Assembly (NCBI GenBank): GCA_951799405.1
Contig: OX637354.1
Coordinates: 3,839,002 to 3,903,001 of the forward strand
Source of the DNA: Agapetus fuscipes
Taxonomy: Eukaryota > Arthropoda > Insecta > Trichoptera > Glossosomatidae
Reading direction: 5' to 3'
Length of the DNA: 64,000 bases
The translations under genes and the position numbers were made by a program. The notes under the pieces were generated by a model. The model made no database searches and had not been told where the DNA came from. It was given only the letters and a program-made list of their open reading frames with translations. This document shows positions 21,266 to 30,649 of this stretch, piece by piece (position 1 is the stretch's first letter; every line of letters starts with the position of its first letter).

Positions 21266-21409
21266 GCAACATTTAGTTATACCCATTAAAAGGTTTATTA
21301 GTTGAAAGGTCATCTTTGAATCAAATGGTGGATAAGCTAAACAAGCACTGGGGGCACGAGATATGATAAATACAGTACGCAGCGCTTTAGCATCTTTACA
21401 ATCTACTCG

Positions 21410-21545
21410 CATAATACTGTTATGTACCTAAATAGTAGATTAATACAGGTGTACATCGTAGGTAATAATAGTTATTATAGGTAGTGTTATGTAAAAAGTA
21501 GATTAATATAGGTGTACACCGTAGGTAGCAATAATTATAGGCTTA
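21410..21545 (+). repeat. Local tandem duplication
   Basis: Two ~65-bp copies of a GTAGATTAATAYAGGTGTAC-containing segment lie side by side. Confidence 0.75.
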
Positions 21546-22217
21546 AGAAATCTAAAAATTAAATGATCCTTTTGTAATCTTGAATTTGGTAGAATGTTCG
21601 CGAGTTTGATGGCAAATTAGTCACTAGAGACTTCTGTCTGTGAAGTATGTAAGGCGTAATGTTGAGTGCACCAAGTCAGTGAGATAGTTGCCTTTGATTG
21701 AAGAATGTGAGCGGTGCTCAACTACTGTGAAAATAAATTTAAGTTGCTAAAAGTGTTAAAAATAAATATAAATTGTAAAAATAAAATAAAGAACCTGAGA
21801 GAAGGTATGTTTTAATTTAGAGACTTTCCGAACCCAAAAAAATTACAATATTGTATCTATTGAAGTATGACTGTACATTCTGTCTCTAGCGCAATAGTTT
21901 TTTTTTTATTATTCTACAAGGATTACAGTGCTAAGGACGTTGGAAGTCAGATTAGAAACTAAGATCCTTAACATCCATTCAACCAATACACAAGTGCCTA
22001 ATGGCCCAGCCAAATGTAACATTTTTTCCCAGATTTAAATGTGCCAACTCAATTGTGAACGCAGCATAATGTGTATGGTTGTAATAAAAAATAAGAATAA
22101 ACGAAATGTCATTAATTAAGAAAATAAACAATAAAATAGTAATTTATTTTTTCTAACTAATTGCTGTTTCACTTTGCAACCATTAATTATTTCTTTGACT
22201 TTTGATCGTGTCGGCAA
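21546..22217. other. AT-rich, no gene
   Basis: No domain-bearing frame. The composition near 21650-21800 (TTGAGTGCACC, then AATAAATAT and AATAAAGAACC) could be LTR debris, but no ends were found. Confidence 0.4.
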
Positions 22218-22275
22218 TTCAAGATGGCGTCCCCGGCGGCCATCTTGAACCGGAAACGGAAGTGTGAAATTATCG
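22218..22275. promoter_or_regulatory. Inverted GCCATCTTG pair beside GGAA sites
   Basis: TTCAAGATGGC and GCCATCTTGAA face each other across a 10-bp spacer. CCGGAAACGGAAGTG follows directly. The first matches YY1/Pho-type sites and the second ETS-type GGAA sites. A related inverted pair is at 53226-53268. Function is unproven. Confidence 0.4.
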
Positions 22276-22374
22276 CCGTTTAGTGGAGGCTAGAAATTTC
22301 AAAAATGGAACGCAGCGCCAATGCTACACATACTTTTTTCAGCCAGTCCTTTTTTTAACTTTAATTATACATAT

Positions 22375-22583
22375 ATCTTTAGTTATTCAAACACTGTTTT
22401 ATTTTCACTCTTTATTATTTAATTATTTGGACACAAATATTTTCGACTATACACAGTAATCATCATCAGGTAATGTTAAAAATAAAATAAATAATTAAAA
22501 AATAAAGAGGTAAAATAAAACAGTGTTTGAATAACTAAAGATAAGATGAGTTTTCACAGTGTTAATGCACCAACCATCCAAAA
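22375..22583. mobile_element. Hairpin element HP2
   Basis: Inverted arms around GTTATTCAAACACTGTTTTA (left) and its inverse near 22520-22545. The minus-strand CTGATGATGATTAC...GTCGAAAA core sits at 22437-22470. A ~38-bp 3' extension carries TTTTCACAGTGTTAAT, like HP1. TTAATTATA flanks both ends. Confidence 0.7.
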
Positions 22584-22642
22584 TATTAATTATATATAGT
22601 TTTTAATGAAATAATACTTTATAATCAAAGCTGCAAAGAAAG

Positions 22643-22805
22643 GTTGTCTCCGTTCCACTAGGGATGGTCAAAGCCTCTAAAGATTTGCCTCCATATTTTC
22701 CTATCCTTACATACCTCTTTCAATTCATTCGTGTCTATCACCTGCTTCACACAATTCCTTCTTTTACATTAGCTTTGTATATCCCATTCTTTCATAATTT
22801 TACCA
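22643..22805 (-). pseudogene. RTE subfamily-2 fragment
   Basis: Inverse of the subfamily-2 C-terminal coding (TTCCACTAGGGATGGTCAAA end; CATACCTCTTTCAATTCATT). It joins directly to an RTE-tail in the opposite orientation. Confidence 0.68.
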
Positions 22806-23008
22806 AAATGGTTCACTTTGCCAATGTCACCCCTGTTTCAGGGAAGGTCGGCAAAAGTTGTGGGGCTTATGTTCATTTGAGGTTTGGATTTTATTTGTAA
22901 GTACGCATTCAGCATTTGTAAGCGCGAACTACACGTGTTGGTTTGTGGGCATACATCTGAGAGCTATATCCTTGCAACTTAGATTATAGATTATAGATTA
23001 TTATAATC
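22806..23008 (+). repeat. RTE-tail, (ATTATAG)n type
   Basis: Starts internally at AAAATGGTTCACTTTGCC and ends in three ATTATAG units. Confidence 0.82.
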
Positions 23009-23384
23009 CAGCCATACTTTTCTCGGTCATCCCTTTCCTATTTTTCCTTTCACATTTCCTCTGTATACCTAATGTGCTTACAGTTTGTAAACCTTTCATT
23101 ATCCATTCTTTCTTAATATATTATACACATTGTGATTATTTGTATTCGTAATGTGTTATACACATTGTGATTATTTGTAATGTGTGTGTGTGTGCAGTTT
23201 ATTGTTATGTTACGTGTATATGTATTTATTAATTCTCGTTCCCTTCATCCATAAATTATCATTACATATTCATTGCCATTTAACACGAACCAAATACACA
23301 GAGGCGGAACTCACACACACAACAAACATGAAAAAAAATTGTGTCTCTACGATCAGTACCTACCTACTTTCGACTGGGACATGC
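23009..23384 (-). other. RTE scrap, then no gene
   Basis: 23009-23120 in inverse reads GATGACCGAGAAAAGTATGG, matching the RTE GRPRKVWMD coding. The remainder is AT-rich with a short TG run at 23180-23194. Confidence 0.5.
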
Positions 23385-23476
23385 ATACGGACGGACGAAC
23401 GGACGAACGGACGAACGGACGAACGGACGGACGAACGGACGAACGGACGGACGGACGAACGGACGGACGGACGGAC
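23385..23476 (+). repeat. (GGACGAAC/GGACGGAC) microsatellite
   Basis: A 4-bp-based repeat with an A/G alternation of 8- and 12-bp period. It makes all three forward frames read as RTDE/NGR repeats; none is a gene. Confidence 0.92.
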
Positions 23477-23504
23477 AGGTTCTACAAAAATTTTTGCATG
23501 TCCT

Positions 23505-23575
23505 GGTGCAAGGCTGGAAGTCTCATCACCACGGTGATTCTTATTAACCGTGTATAAATCGGTAAAATTTGTATG
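23505..23575 (+). repeat. MITE-H fragment
   Basis: GGCTGGAAGTCTCATCACCA then GGTAAAATTTGTATGAAGA, matching the MITE-H interior. Confidence 0.68.
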
Positions 23576-23582
23576 AAGAGTT

Positions 23583-23812
23583 CGTTGACTTATAGGTTGT
23601 TATGCGGCTGACCACCCATGCTGTAGAAAATGGTTCACTTGGCCAATTTCACCCCTGTTTTACAGAAGTTCGCCAAGAGTTGCAGGTTGTATGTTCATTT
23701 GAGATTAGACTTTTATGTTGTAAGTTTACATACGGCATGTGTAAGCGTGAACTTATACGTGTCTACTTGCGGTAGAGCATGTTAAATGAATCTTAATTCT
23801 AACATATCCGTT
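23583..23812 (+). repeat. RTE-tail lacking its terminal repeat
   Basis: Runs from GTTGACTTATAGGTTGTTATG to TAACATATCC, where LINE sequence replaces the expected CTTTGCAACTTAG end. Confidence 0.8.
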
Positions 23813-24212
23813 TTTGTGTGTGTCACACCTCAAGGGACCTCTCCGATCATGGAAAGATTTTCTTAAAAGGTGTGTCTTGAGTGCTCTGCGAAATACACCC
23901 ACAGATTTGGAGTTCTTCACTCCGGGTGGCGGTCTGTTCCACTTCACCGGACCCGCAACACGGAAAGCGCAGTCCTCGAAATTTGTACGAATCTAATGAC
24001 GTGGCTGAACTAAATTGACTGCTCCATCACCCGCGGATCTGAGTGTCTGCCTCCTTACACCCATCTCAACAGGCAACATCATGTCAGTCAGATAAGGTGG
24101 AGCCAAGCCATTGATGGCTTTATATACCATCAGACAAACACGGTAGACCACCCTCTCCGGGAAACGAAGCCAATGTAGTTTTTTTAACAGCGGAGTGATG
24201 TGAGCGAATTTG
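23813..24212 (-). pseudogene. L2/CR1-like LINE fragment, copy 3
   Basis: Minus-strand coding matches 1246-1640 (KWNRPPPGVKNSKSVGVFRR, ALKTHLLRKSFH) with scattered changes and frame disturbance. It lacks the final UTR and (AAT)n tail at its 3' end and stops abruptly at both sides, so it is an old rearranged fragment. Confidence 0.82.
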
Positions 24213-24225
24213 TTTAATTTATTAC

Positions 24226-24490
24226 CTAATCTAATCTAATCTAATCTAATCTAAGTTGCAAAGATATGTTACATTGGAGATTCACATTACATGCATTCCC
24301 ACAACCAAGACACGTACAAGTTCGCGCTTGCACGTGGCTCATGTGAGCCTACAACATAAAAACCAATCTCAAATGGACATACGCCCTGTAACTCTTGCCG
24401 TCCTTCCCTGTAACAGGGGTGACATTGGCAAAGTGAACCATTTTTACAGCATGGGTGGTCAGCCGCATACCAACCTATAAGTCAAGGAAC
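24226..24490 (-). repeat. RTE-tail, full, (ATTAG)n type
   Basis: Five ATTAG units in inverse, then the complete module to AAGTCAAGGAAC. Confidence 0.88.
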
Positions 24491-24845
24491 ACCTAATTAC
24501 CTTATAACGTATTTCATCAATTTGATTACTGGAATAAGAGCAAAATTTCACGTAAGCATGCATCAAATATGAATCTAAAATGTAACTTAGATTAAAGATT
24601 TCAGTGTGGTTACGCCCTTTTGTTTTAACTGATATTTAAGTACATTTTATATAGATACTCGACGCGTAGAGTTTTATAAGCTCGACCACTATGTGGCGCG
24701 TACCTACCCGGAGAGTGAAGAGTGGAGAGTAGAGAGTACCTAGTACTTATCACTCACTCAGTACCCACACATGCACAGTGAATAATATTACACAGTAACA
24801 TGCCGAGCGCCAGTGATGGGTGAGCCAATATGATCAATGTAACAA
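24491..24845. other. No gene
   Basis: Holds an RTE-tail 3' scrap (24546-24598) and a GAGAGTGAAGAGTGGAGAGTA stretch near 24712-24735. Confidence 0.5.
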
Positions 24846-25125
24846 TAATAATATTAGGATGATTTATTTGGTGAGCGCTGTTTTTGTGTGAATCATCTCA
24901 CATCTCAAGGGTCCTCTGTAAGCTTGGTCGTCGCTATAGAAAGCGCCAATTCTCAAGCAAGACCCAGTTGCTGTGAGGCTGGACGGACCTTTGGTGTCTT
25001 TGGTAAATATAGGAATTTTTCAGAGAAGAGCATATTTGAAAATGTAAATGGATTTTTTTGTACTCCGCCAGGATTTGAACCCACGGTCTTCCATTTGCGA
25101 GTAGACACTAGACTACTGGCTGGTC
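24846..25125 (-). repeat. SINE-1, near full length
   Basis: 3' end TTATTTGGTGAGCGCTG, tRNA-like head near 25060-25125 with a degraded B box (GGATTTGAACCC). Confidence 0.85.
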
Positions 25126-25275
25126 CGATGTGCTGCGCTACGAATTTCTTTCCCAACTTTTTCTCAAAAACGAGTGACTTAAGTGAGCCCTTGGAGTGAC
25201 TAGTACCCCGAGTAGAAAACAGTCCACTAACTTCTCTCGCTACAATACGCTTCCAAGCTACACATTAAGTGGAGC

Positions 25276-25365
25276 TTCTTGATGATGATGATGATGATGA
25301 CTTGGTATAGCGCCGTTTCGTGAAGATTGCCACTCCAAGGGCGCTGTTTGATGACTTAATGACTG
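25276..25365 (-). repeat. L2/CR1-like LINE 3' terminus, subfamily b
   Basis: (GAT)n tract then ATAGCGCCGTTTCGTGA and CACTCCAAGGGCGCT, as at 50010. Only the 3' UTR is left. Confidence 0.7.
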
Positions 25366-25369
25366 GAAC

Positions 25370-25485
25370 CTTGTTATTTTTACAGGTACCGGTGTTACGC
25401 CAACCACTGCGGCTGAAATCAGGGCTTCCTAATTCCAGAATGGGCTGGTACTCATTTCTCGTGAAGGCTAAGTAAACCTTGCCGC
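25370..25485 (-). repeat. SINE-2 internal fragment
   Basis: TATTTTTACAGGTACCGG to CTAAGTAAACCTTGCC. Head and 3' end missing. Confidence 0.75.
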
Positions 25486-26037
25486 AAAGTCCGCATACCC
25501 GTTTTATCCCTGATGTTCCTCAGCCAGGTAATTCCTCGCCCACAACATTTTTTCTACTGTAACTTATTACTTAGAAAAAAAAGTCAGAAGTCTTGGTACA
25601 CCCGCTACTTTGTTTTGTGATTATTTTGAATGGCAGAATGATTGGTTAATACAAAATTAGGGAGTTATTCTAGGTTTATTTATAAAACCCATAACCCCAA
25701 AATACCCATGGGTATTGGGGGCATGGCGTACGGAAAGGGCGCACCCCTCCCTCTAATCCACATAGGGTAGGAATATCAAATATTACATAATGATAATGGA
25801 TAGGCATGACTCTGAATTTATGTATCTAATTATACATTCTATTCTACGCTGGATATCTATTTTATTTTATAAATAAACAAACGCTTTGAAAAGCAGCCTT
25901 CAGAATGCTTTCTGCTAGTGAAAGCGAAACATCCGTCAACAAAGCGTTGACGGATAGAAGAGTTGTGAATACAACAAGGTTTAACCTGAAAGAATTACAG
26001 AATAATTTGTTAATCATAGTTGTATCTGTAACTGTAA
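25486..26037. other. No gene; hammerhead-like motif
   Basis: 25898-25932 reads CAGAATGCTTTCTGCTAGTG followed by AAAGCGAAAC, the same stem and core as at 60705. Otherwise unassigned. Confidence 0.5.
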
Positions 26038-26095
26038 TTTTGGCGCCAGTCCGCTAGCGGTGGCCAGAGCCTCTGCAAATTTACTTCCATTTATG
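26038..26095 (-). pseudogene. RTE subfamily-2 scrap
   Basis: CCGCTAGCGGTGGCCAGAGC in inverse matches the coding terminus of subfamily 2. Confidence 0.6.
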
Positions 26096-26109
26096 AAGCC
26101 TTCTGATAA

Positions 26110-26200
26110 TAGCACCAAAGCCTATTTAGGACTGAAGCATCTAAAGTAAAAACAGCCAAGATGATCGACAATCTTAGATTTAAGTGGCAGTAAACGAAGA
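26110..26200 (+). pseudogene. LINE RT C-terminal scrap
   Basis: TEASKVKTAKMIDNLRFKWQ then a stop. It parallels the terminus of the GAA-tailed LINE at 42190 (ASKIKIAMMIADLR). Confidence 0.65.
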
Positions 26201-27545
26201 ATTTCATGGATGCCAGAAGTCGATGGACGTTCAAGATAAAATTTGCAATAATTCATTGACATCCGTGTATTTTTCTTTACAAGTAGAGTAACCTAACTAA
26301 TACAAGGAGTAAATGAAACTTGAAGAGATAAAGTGACAAAAATTACTGCAAGCATTGACATCTGTGTATCACTTTTGAACTAAAACAACCTAATGGAAAT
26401 CAATTATGAAGAAATAATCCATACAAGCAATTAGACATCGACACCTGTGGGACATAAATGCTAACTAAAATAACCTCACGGAGACCCGGAGCACATGAAG
26501 TATGAGGAGGTAAATGAAAGATTTATTTCTAAGGAATTATCTCAAGGTATACCTGTATTGTATTTCATTTCATTCATAATGTCAATAGGTATAACGTTAA
26601 ATCATGCATTTAAAAATCTGAATTAAATTCAGTAAGCAATAACAAAATATTGCAAAAATTAAAATAATAATAAATTGTATTATTAATGCATTTTTTTTAA
26701 ATTAAATAAAAATTGTTACGTTCATACTTGTGGTTTGTCGGAGGACGCTGGTTTGTTGACATTTTAACATCCAATCAGCGTCGACCTGCAATGACGTCAC
26801 AGATACCAGGAGCTCATGAAATTGAAGAGGTAAATGACTGATTTATATCTAACGATAAAAGTGCAAGGTATGTCGCAATTGCATGCGTATTTACTAAAAA
26901 AACGTCGTAAATGCACTTATTTCTCTTTAAAAAAAATTAAATACACTTCGGTACCTATAAACTGTTTATTTAAAGGATTTGAAGTAACAACAAGCAGTAT
27001 TTATTGCTGTTTTGAATTTACAAAATAAACTGAAACGATCATACTCTTGTACATGTTAGTAGTTTATCCTAGGACGCTGTGACGTGTTTTGACAGTTGCA
27101 TTGTTGTCAAAATATTGAGTTGGAAGTCGTTTTCGTTTAAAGAATAATAAAGCATAAATTGGGTCGGTTTTTTAGTGAAAATAAGTGTTATATATATGAA
27201 GCTAACTTTTGTGAATCTTATTAACATTATATTAAAGTTGTCCATCTAAAAATAAAGGCATTGTGTTCATTTGAAGTTTGTTGAATTGACAATTGAAATC
27301 GGCACACAAACAAAAGTTATAACTGACGAGAGGACGAAAAGATATATAAATTGAATAACTCGAACGATGGATTATAATGGTTGTTGGTTCAGAAGTGCAT
27401 GATAACACATAAGAAGGTGCGGCGGAGTTTTTTCGGTAATAACGCCTGTATTAAAAAGAAACATCAAAACTGGAAAACATGTCAAGACACTTTGGAATTA
27501 AAACCAAAGCTGCTTGTTATTCAAATTTAAGACCAGTTAAATGTG
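26201..27545. other. AT-rich, no gene
   Basis: Two diverged copies of GGAGCWCATGAARTWTGARG near 26488 and 26808. TAGGACGCTG/GAGGACGCTG recurs at 26741 and 27070. The short frame at 26834 has no recognisable domain. Confidence 0.45.
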
Positions 27546-27590
27546 AATGATCTATTTGGTGAGCGCTATTTTTCTCTGAACCTCTTGAAA
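27546..27590 (-). repeat. SINE-1 3' scrap
   Basis: GATCTATTTGGTGAGCGCTA only. Confidence 0.6.
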
Positions 27591-27609
27591 TTTCTAGTAG
27601 AGGAGTATA

Positions 27610-28140
27610 GGTAAGTTAATGGTGCTGTGATCAACAACATACGAAATGCTGAAGACACCATAATTTTGGCGCAGAGAGTATACCAGACCTCCAAGAACTA
27701 CTGAAAACGGTAGATATAGCTGGATATGAATTGGACCTTTTTATAAATGTGAGCATGATAAATATAATAAACAAAAACGCCTGGAAAGTCTCTTGCATAC
27801 CATAATTGAGGGGATGATCGAAGGGACAAATGCCTGAGGCTGACCACGGCGAGAGTTTCTTCAGGATATTATATTGGCAGTTATGTGTTGTTTATCCCAA
27901 GAAAAGCTCAAACAGATTACCATAAATAGAGGAGAATGGCGACAAAGATTAATGAACATTGGAATCAAGCCAATCTTAGAATTGAGACAGAAGATTTGAA
28001 ATTGTAAACAAAACTATATGAATCACATTTAGACAATTGGATAACTCAGGAGCATGCCTTCAATTAACGGGTATAAACATCAAGAAAGTGGACAGAGTTT
28101 AGTACTTTGGCAGCATGGTAACGCAATCTTTTGACCGAGA
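27610..28140 (+). pseudogene. Scrambled LINE reverse transcriptase relic
   Basis: Pieces read across frames: VINNIRNAEDTIILAQRV (the conserved Y-ADD box degraded to NAED), then EKLKQITINRGEWRQRLMN (the usual RT C-terminus), then INIKKVDRV, a stop, and YFGSMVT (the segment that normally follows the ADD box). Because the last two are in reversed order, the copy is rearranged or composed of two insertions. Many stops show that it is old. Confidence 0.65.
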
Positions 28141-28284
28141 TACTGAAGTGAACGTAACATGCAACTAAGCAGCACATATCGTGCAACTTTCAACCGCACT
28201 ATGCCCAAAGGGTGTACACTGTACATGTGGCATGTGGATTTATTTCCAGATGTAACTGAGCCAGCCTTGCGCAAATCATTTCAC

Positions 28285-28460
28285 TTGAAGGTTGGAGCTT
28301 TCTCAACTTTTCCCGAAGGATCTGGTTCTCATTTCTTGTGAAGGCTTAATGAACCTTGGAAACGGGAAATCATTTCCGACAATCTTGAGGCGGGATTGAA
28401 TTCTAGCCCTCTGACATGAAACGCAAATATTCAACCAACTGAGCTATTGACTGAAAGTGA
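28285..28460 (-). repeat. SINE-2, diverged
   Basis: Body and a degraded head (CCAACTGAGCTATTGACTG at the 5' end). Confidence 0.75.
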
Positions 28461-28554
28461 AAAAAATGAGGGAAAGTGAAGTGAAAATGGTAGAACCAAC
28501 TTTCATGCTTTGTTGGAGATTTAATATTTTGCGTCTTAGAAACCTAGTGACATT

Positions 28555-28625
28555 CCTAAAGCAACGCAACTATGTTGTACACATAAAGCAACTTCTTACC
28601 GCGTTGTCCACGGAGGGGCTGCATG
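28555..28625 (-). repeat. SINE-2 3' end
   Basis: ACGCAACTATGTTGTACACA then AACTTCTTACCGCGTTGTCC. Confidence 0.72.
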
Positions 28626-28714
28626 TAGTATCGTCCATAACAGATAATTTCACGTGAGCAATGTTTATGTGTATACTGGACCAATGTGTCTCATGAATGT
28701 TAGAAATTGGTTTT

Positions 28715-29000
28715 GAAAATATTTAAAACAGCTCTCAGTGTTTTACGTATTTTATTTTGGGTTTGAAATAAACACCAAAAAGGGAAATTTCTTTCTGACA
28801 TCCTCGGTGGGATTCGGACCCGAGCTCTTATGCATGGAATGCAAGCACTCTACCAACTGCGCTGTCCACCGGACAATCAATACGAAGATAAATTGATAAA
28901 ATCAAGAGCTCTCTACATGCGTGGTCGTCACTAGTCAGGCATATTTCTCAATCAAGGCCCATTTGCTATTAGGCTGGTCTTTGATAAAAGTACAGCCAAG
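28715..29000 (-). repeat. SINE-2 followed by SINE-1 piece
   Basis: SINE-2 head at 28820-28875 (CTCTACCAACTGCGCTGTCC in inverse) abuts SINE-1-like sequence (CGTGGTCGTCACTAG, GGCTGGTCTTTGATAAAAG) at 28880-29000. Possibly a fourth, decayed dimer with a different spacer. Confidence 0.6.
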
Positions 29001-29719
29001 TCCATATTAAGACCACTGGGTGCCCTGGTGCGGGACTACCACAAAAACGAGTATAGACAACGAGAGTAAAAAAAAGTTGTATACTTTTATAAAAAGTCTT
29101 GGGGCCCCTAGGACGCGGGGCCCTGGTTCAGCCGCACCGCTAGAACCGCCCTTGATCCAGGCCTAATCATCATCACCATCATCATTAAATTTTAATGTAC
29201 ACATTCTGAAACCAAAAGACAAAAAACTAGATATCACGAAATTTAGATATGGGATAGAGGGTGACAGGGTAGAACGACACAGTGACAAAAACGGCGGTCC
29301 TTAATAACGTCATTAAATAACCTTTTTTAATCTAACCTCAAAGTCAGAAGGGTACACCCAGTTTTACCTTTATGAAAGAATGAACAAAGAACGACATTAT
29401 TTAGTTGTTTGGGGAACGGACTCGGCGCAAACTCCATAGGCAACAAAATTGTGACGGAAAGGGTTGCTAGGCAAGAGGTAAACAAATATTTTGTTATCGG
29501 TTGCCAAGGATTGTTGTCACATATAAACGTGAGGTTTGTTCAAGCAGAAAAATAAATTATTATTGAATTTGTGTTGATTTCATTAAAATTTCGACTTACC
29601 TACTGTTCTTTACGAGTATAAATAAGTAGATATACGTACACTTTAGAAACTAAAAAATATAATGAAACATAAAAATGTTGCAAAAGGATAATAAAGATAG
29701 TAAAAATACAACAGAAGTA
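29001..29719. other. Mixed repeats, no gene
   Basis: 29098-29165 (GGGCCCTGGTTCAGCCGCAC) recurs at 41285-41345. 29255-29310 is a TGT-repeat piece. 29430-29520 contains GGGTTGCTAGGCAAGAGG, shared with 5390 and 56730. Confidence 0.5.
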
Positions 29720-30595
29720 TGATCATGTTAGGCCAGAAAATTGCTGCAACAGATGTCAGATCGGGAACCTGCTTCAACAGTAAAATATTAGACCGGAAAA
29801 TTTATGTAACAGTGAAATACCAGACCAGGAAATTGTTACAACAGTGAAATACCAGACAAGGACAAGGTTGCAACAATCAAATGCTAGACCGGAAACTGTT
29901 GCTACAGTAAAATGTAAGACCGGAAACTGTTGTAATAGTAAAATCTAATACTAGAAAACTGTCGTAACAGTGAAATGTAAGACCGAAAAAATGATGTAAC
30001 AGTGAACCTAATGCTAGACCAGGAAACTGTTACAACAGTAAAATGTAAGACCAGGAAACTGTTACAACAGTAAAATATTAAACAGAAAAATTGATGGAAC
30101 AGTAAAATGCCAGACTAGAAATTTGTTGCAACAATGAAATACCTGACCGGAAACTGTTGTTAAACTGATATGTTACAACATAAATTGTTGCAACAGGAAA
30201 ATGTAAGACCGGAAGCTATTGCAACAGTAAAATGCTTTACCAGGAAATGGTAAAATATTAAACCGGAAATCTGTTGCAGTACCTAGTCAAATGTTAAACC
30301 ATAAATTGTTGCAACAATAAGTTACAGCATAAATTGTTACAAAAAGAAAATGTAAGACCGGAAACTGTTGTAACAGTTAAATGCTTTACCAGGAAATGGT
30401 AAAATATTAAACCGGAAAACTATCGCAGTAGTCAAATGTTAGACCATAAATTGTTGCAACAGTAAAATGTTACAGCATAAATTGTTACAACAGTAAAATG
30501 TTACAGAATAAATTGTTACAACAAGAAAATCTAAGACCGGAAAATTGATGCGACTATGAATTTCTAGAATAGGAAACTGTTGCAACAATATTTTT
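29720..30595 (+). repeat. Degenerate ~36-bp minisatellite
   Basis: About two dozen imperfect units built on GACCGGAAACTGTTGCAACA followed by GTAAAATGT. Unit length varies, often about 34-40 bp. No other copy is seen in the window. Confidence 0.82.
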
Positions 30596-30649
30596 TTTTA
30601 TACTGTCCAAAAAAAAACATAATATACTTTTTTTTAAACCAGTATTTGT

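Noticed and set aside
23184..23557. Three overlapping frames rich in TDERTNGR
   Set aside because: Produced by the 4-bp microsatellite at 23385-23476, which is open in all frames.
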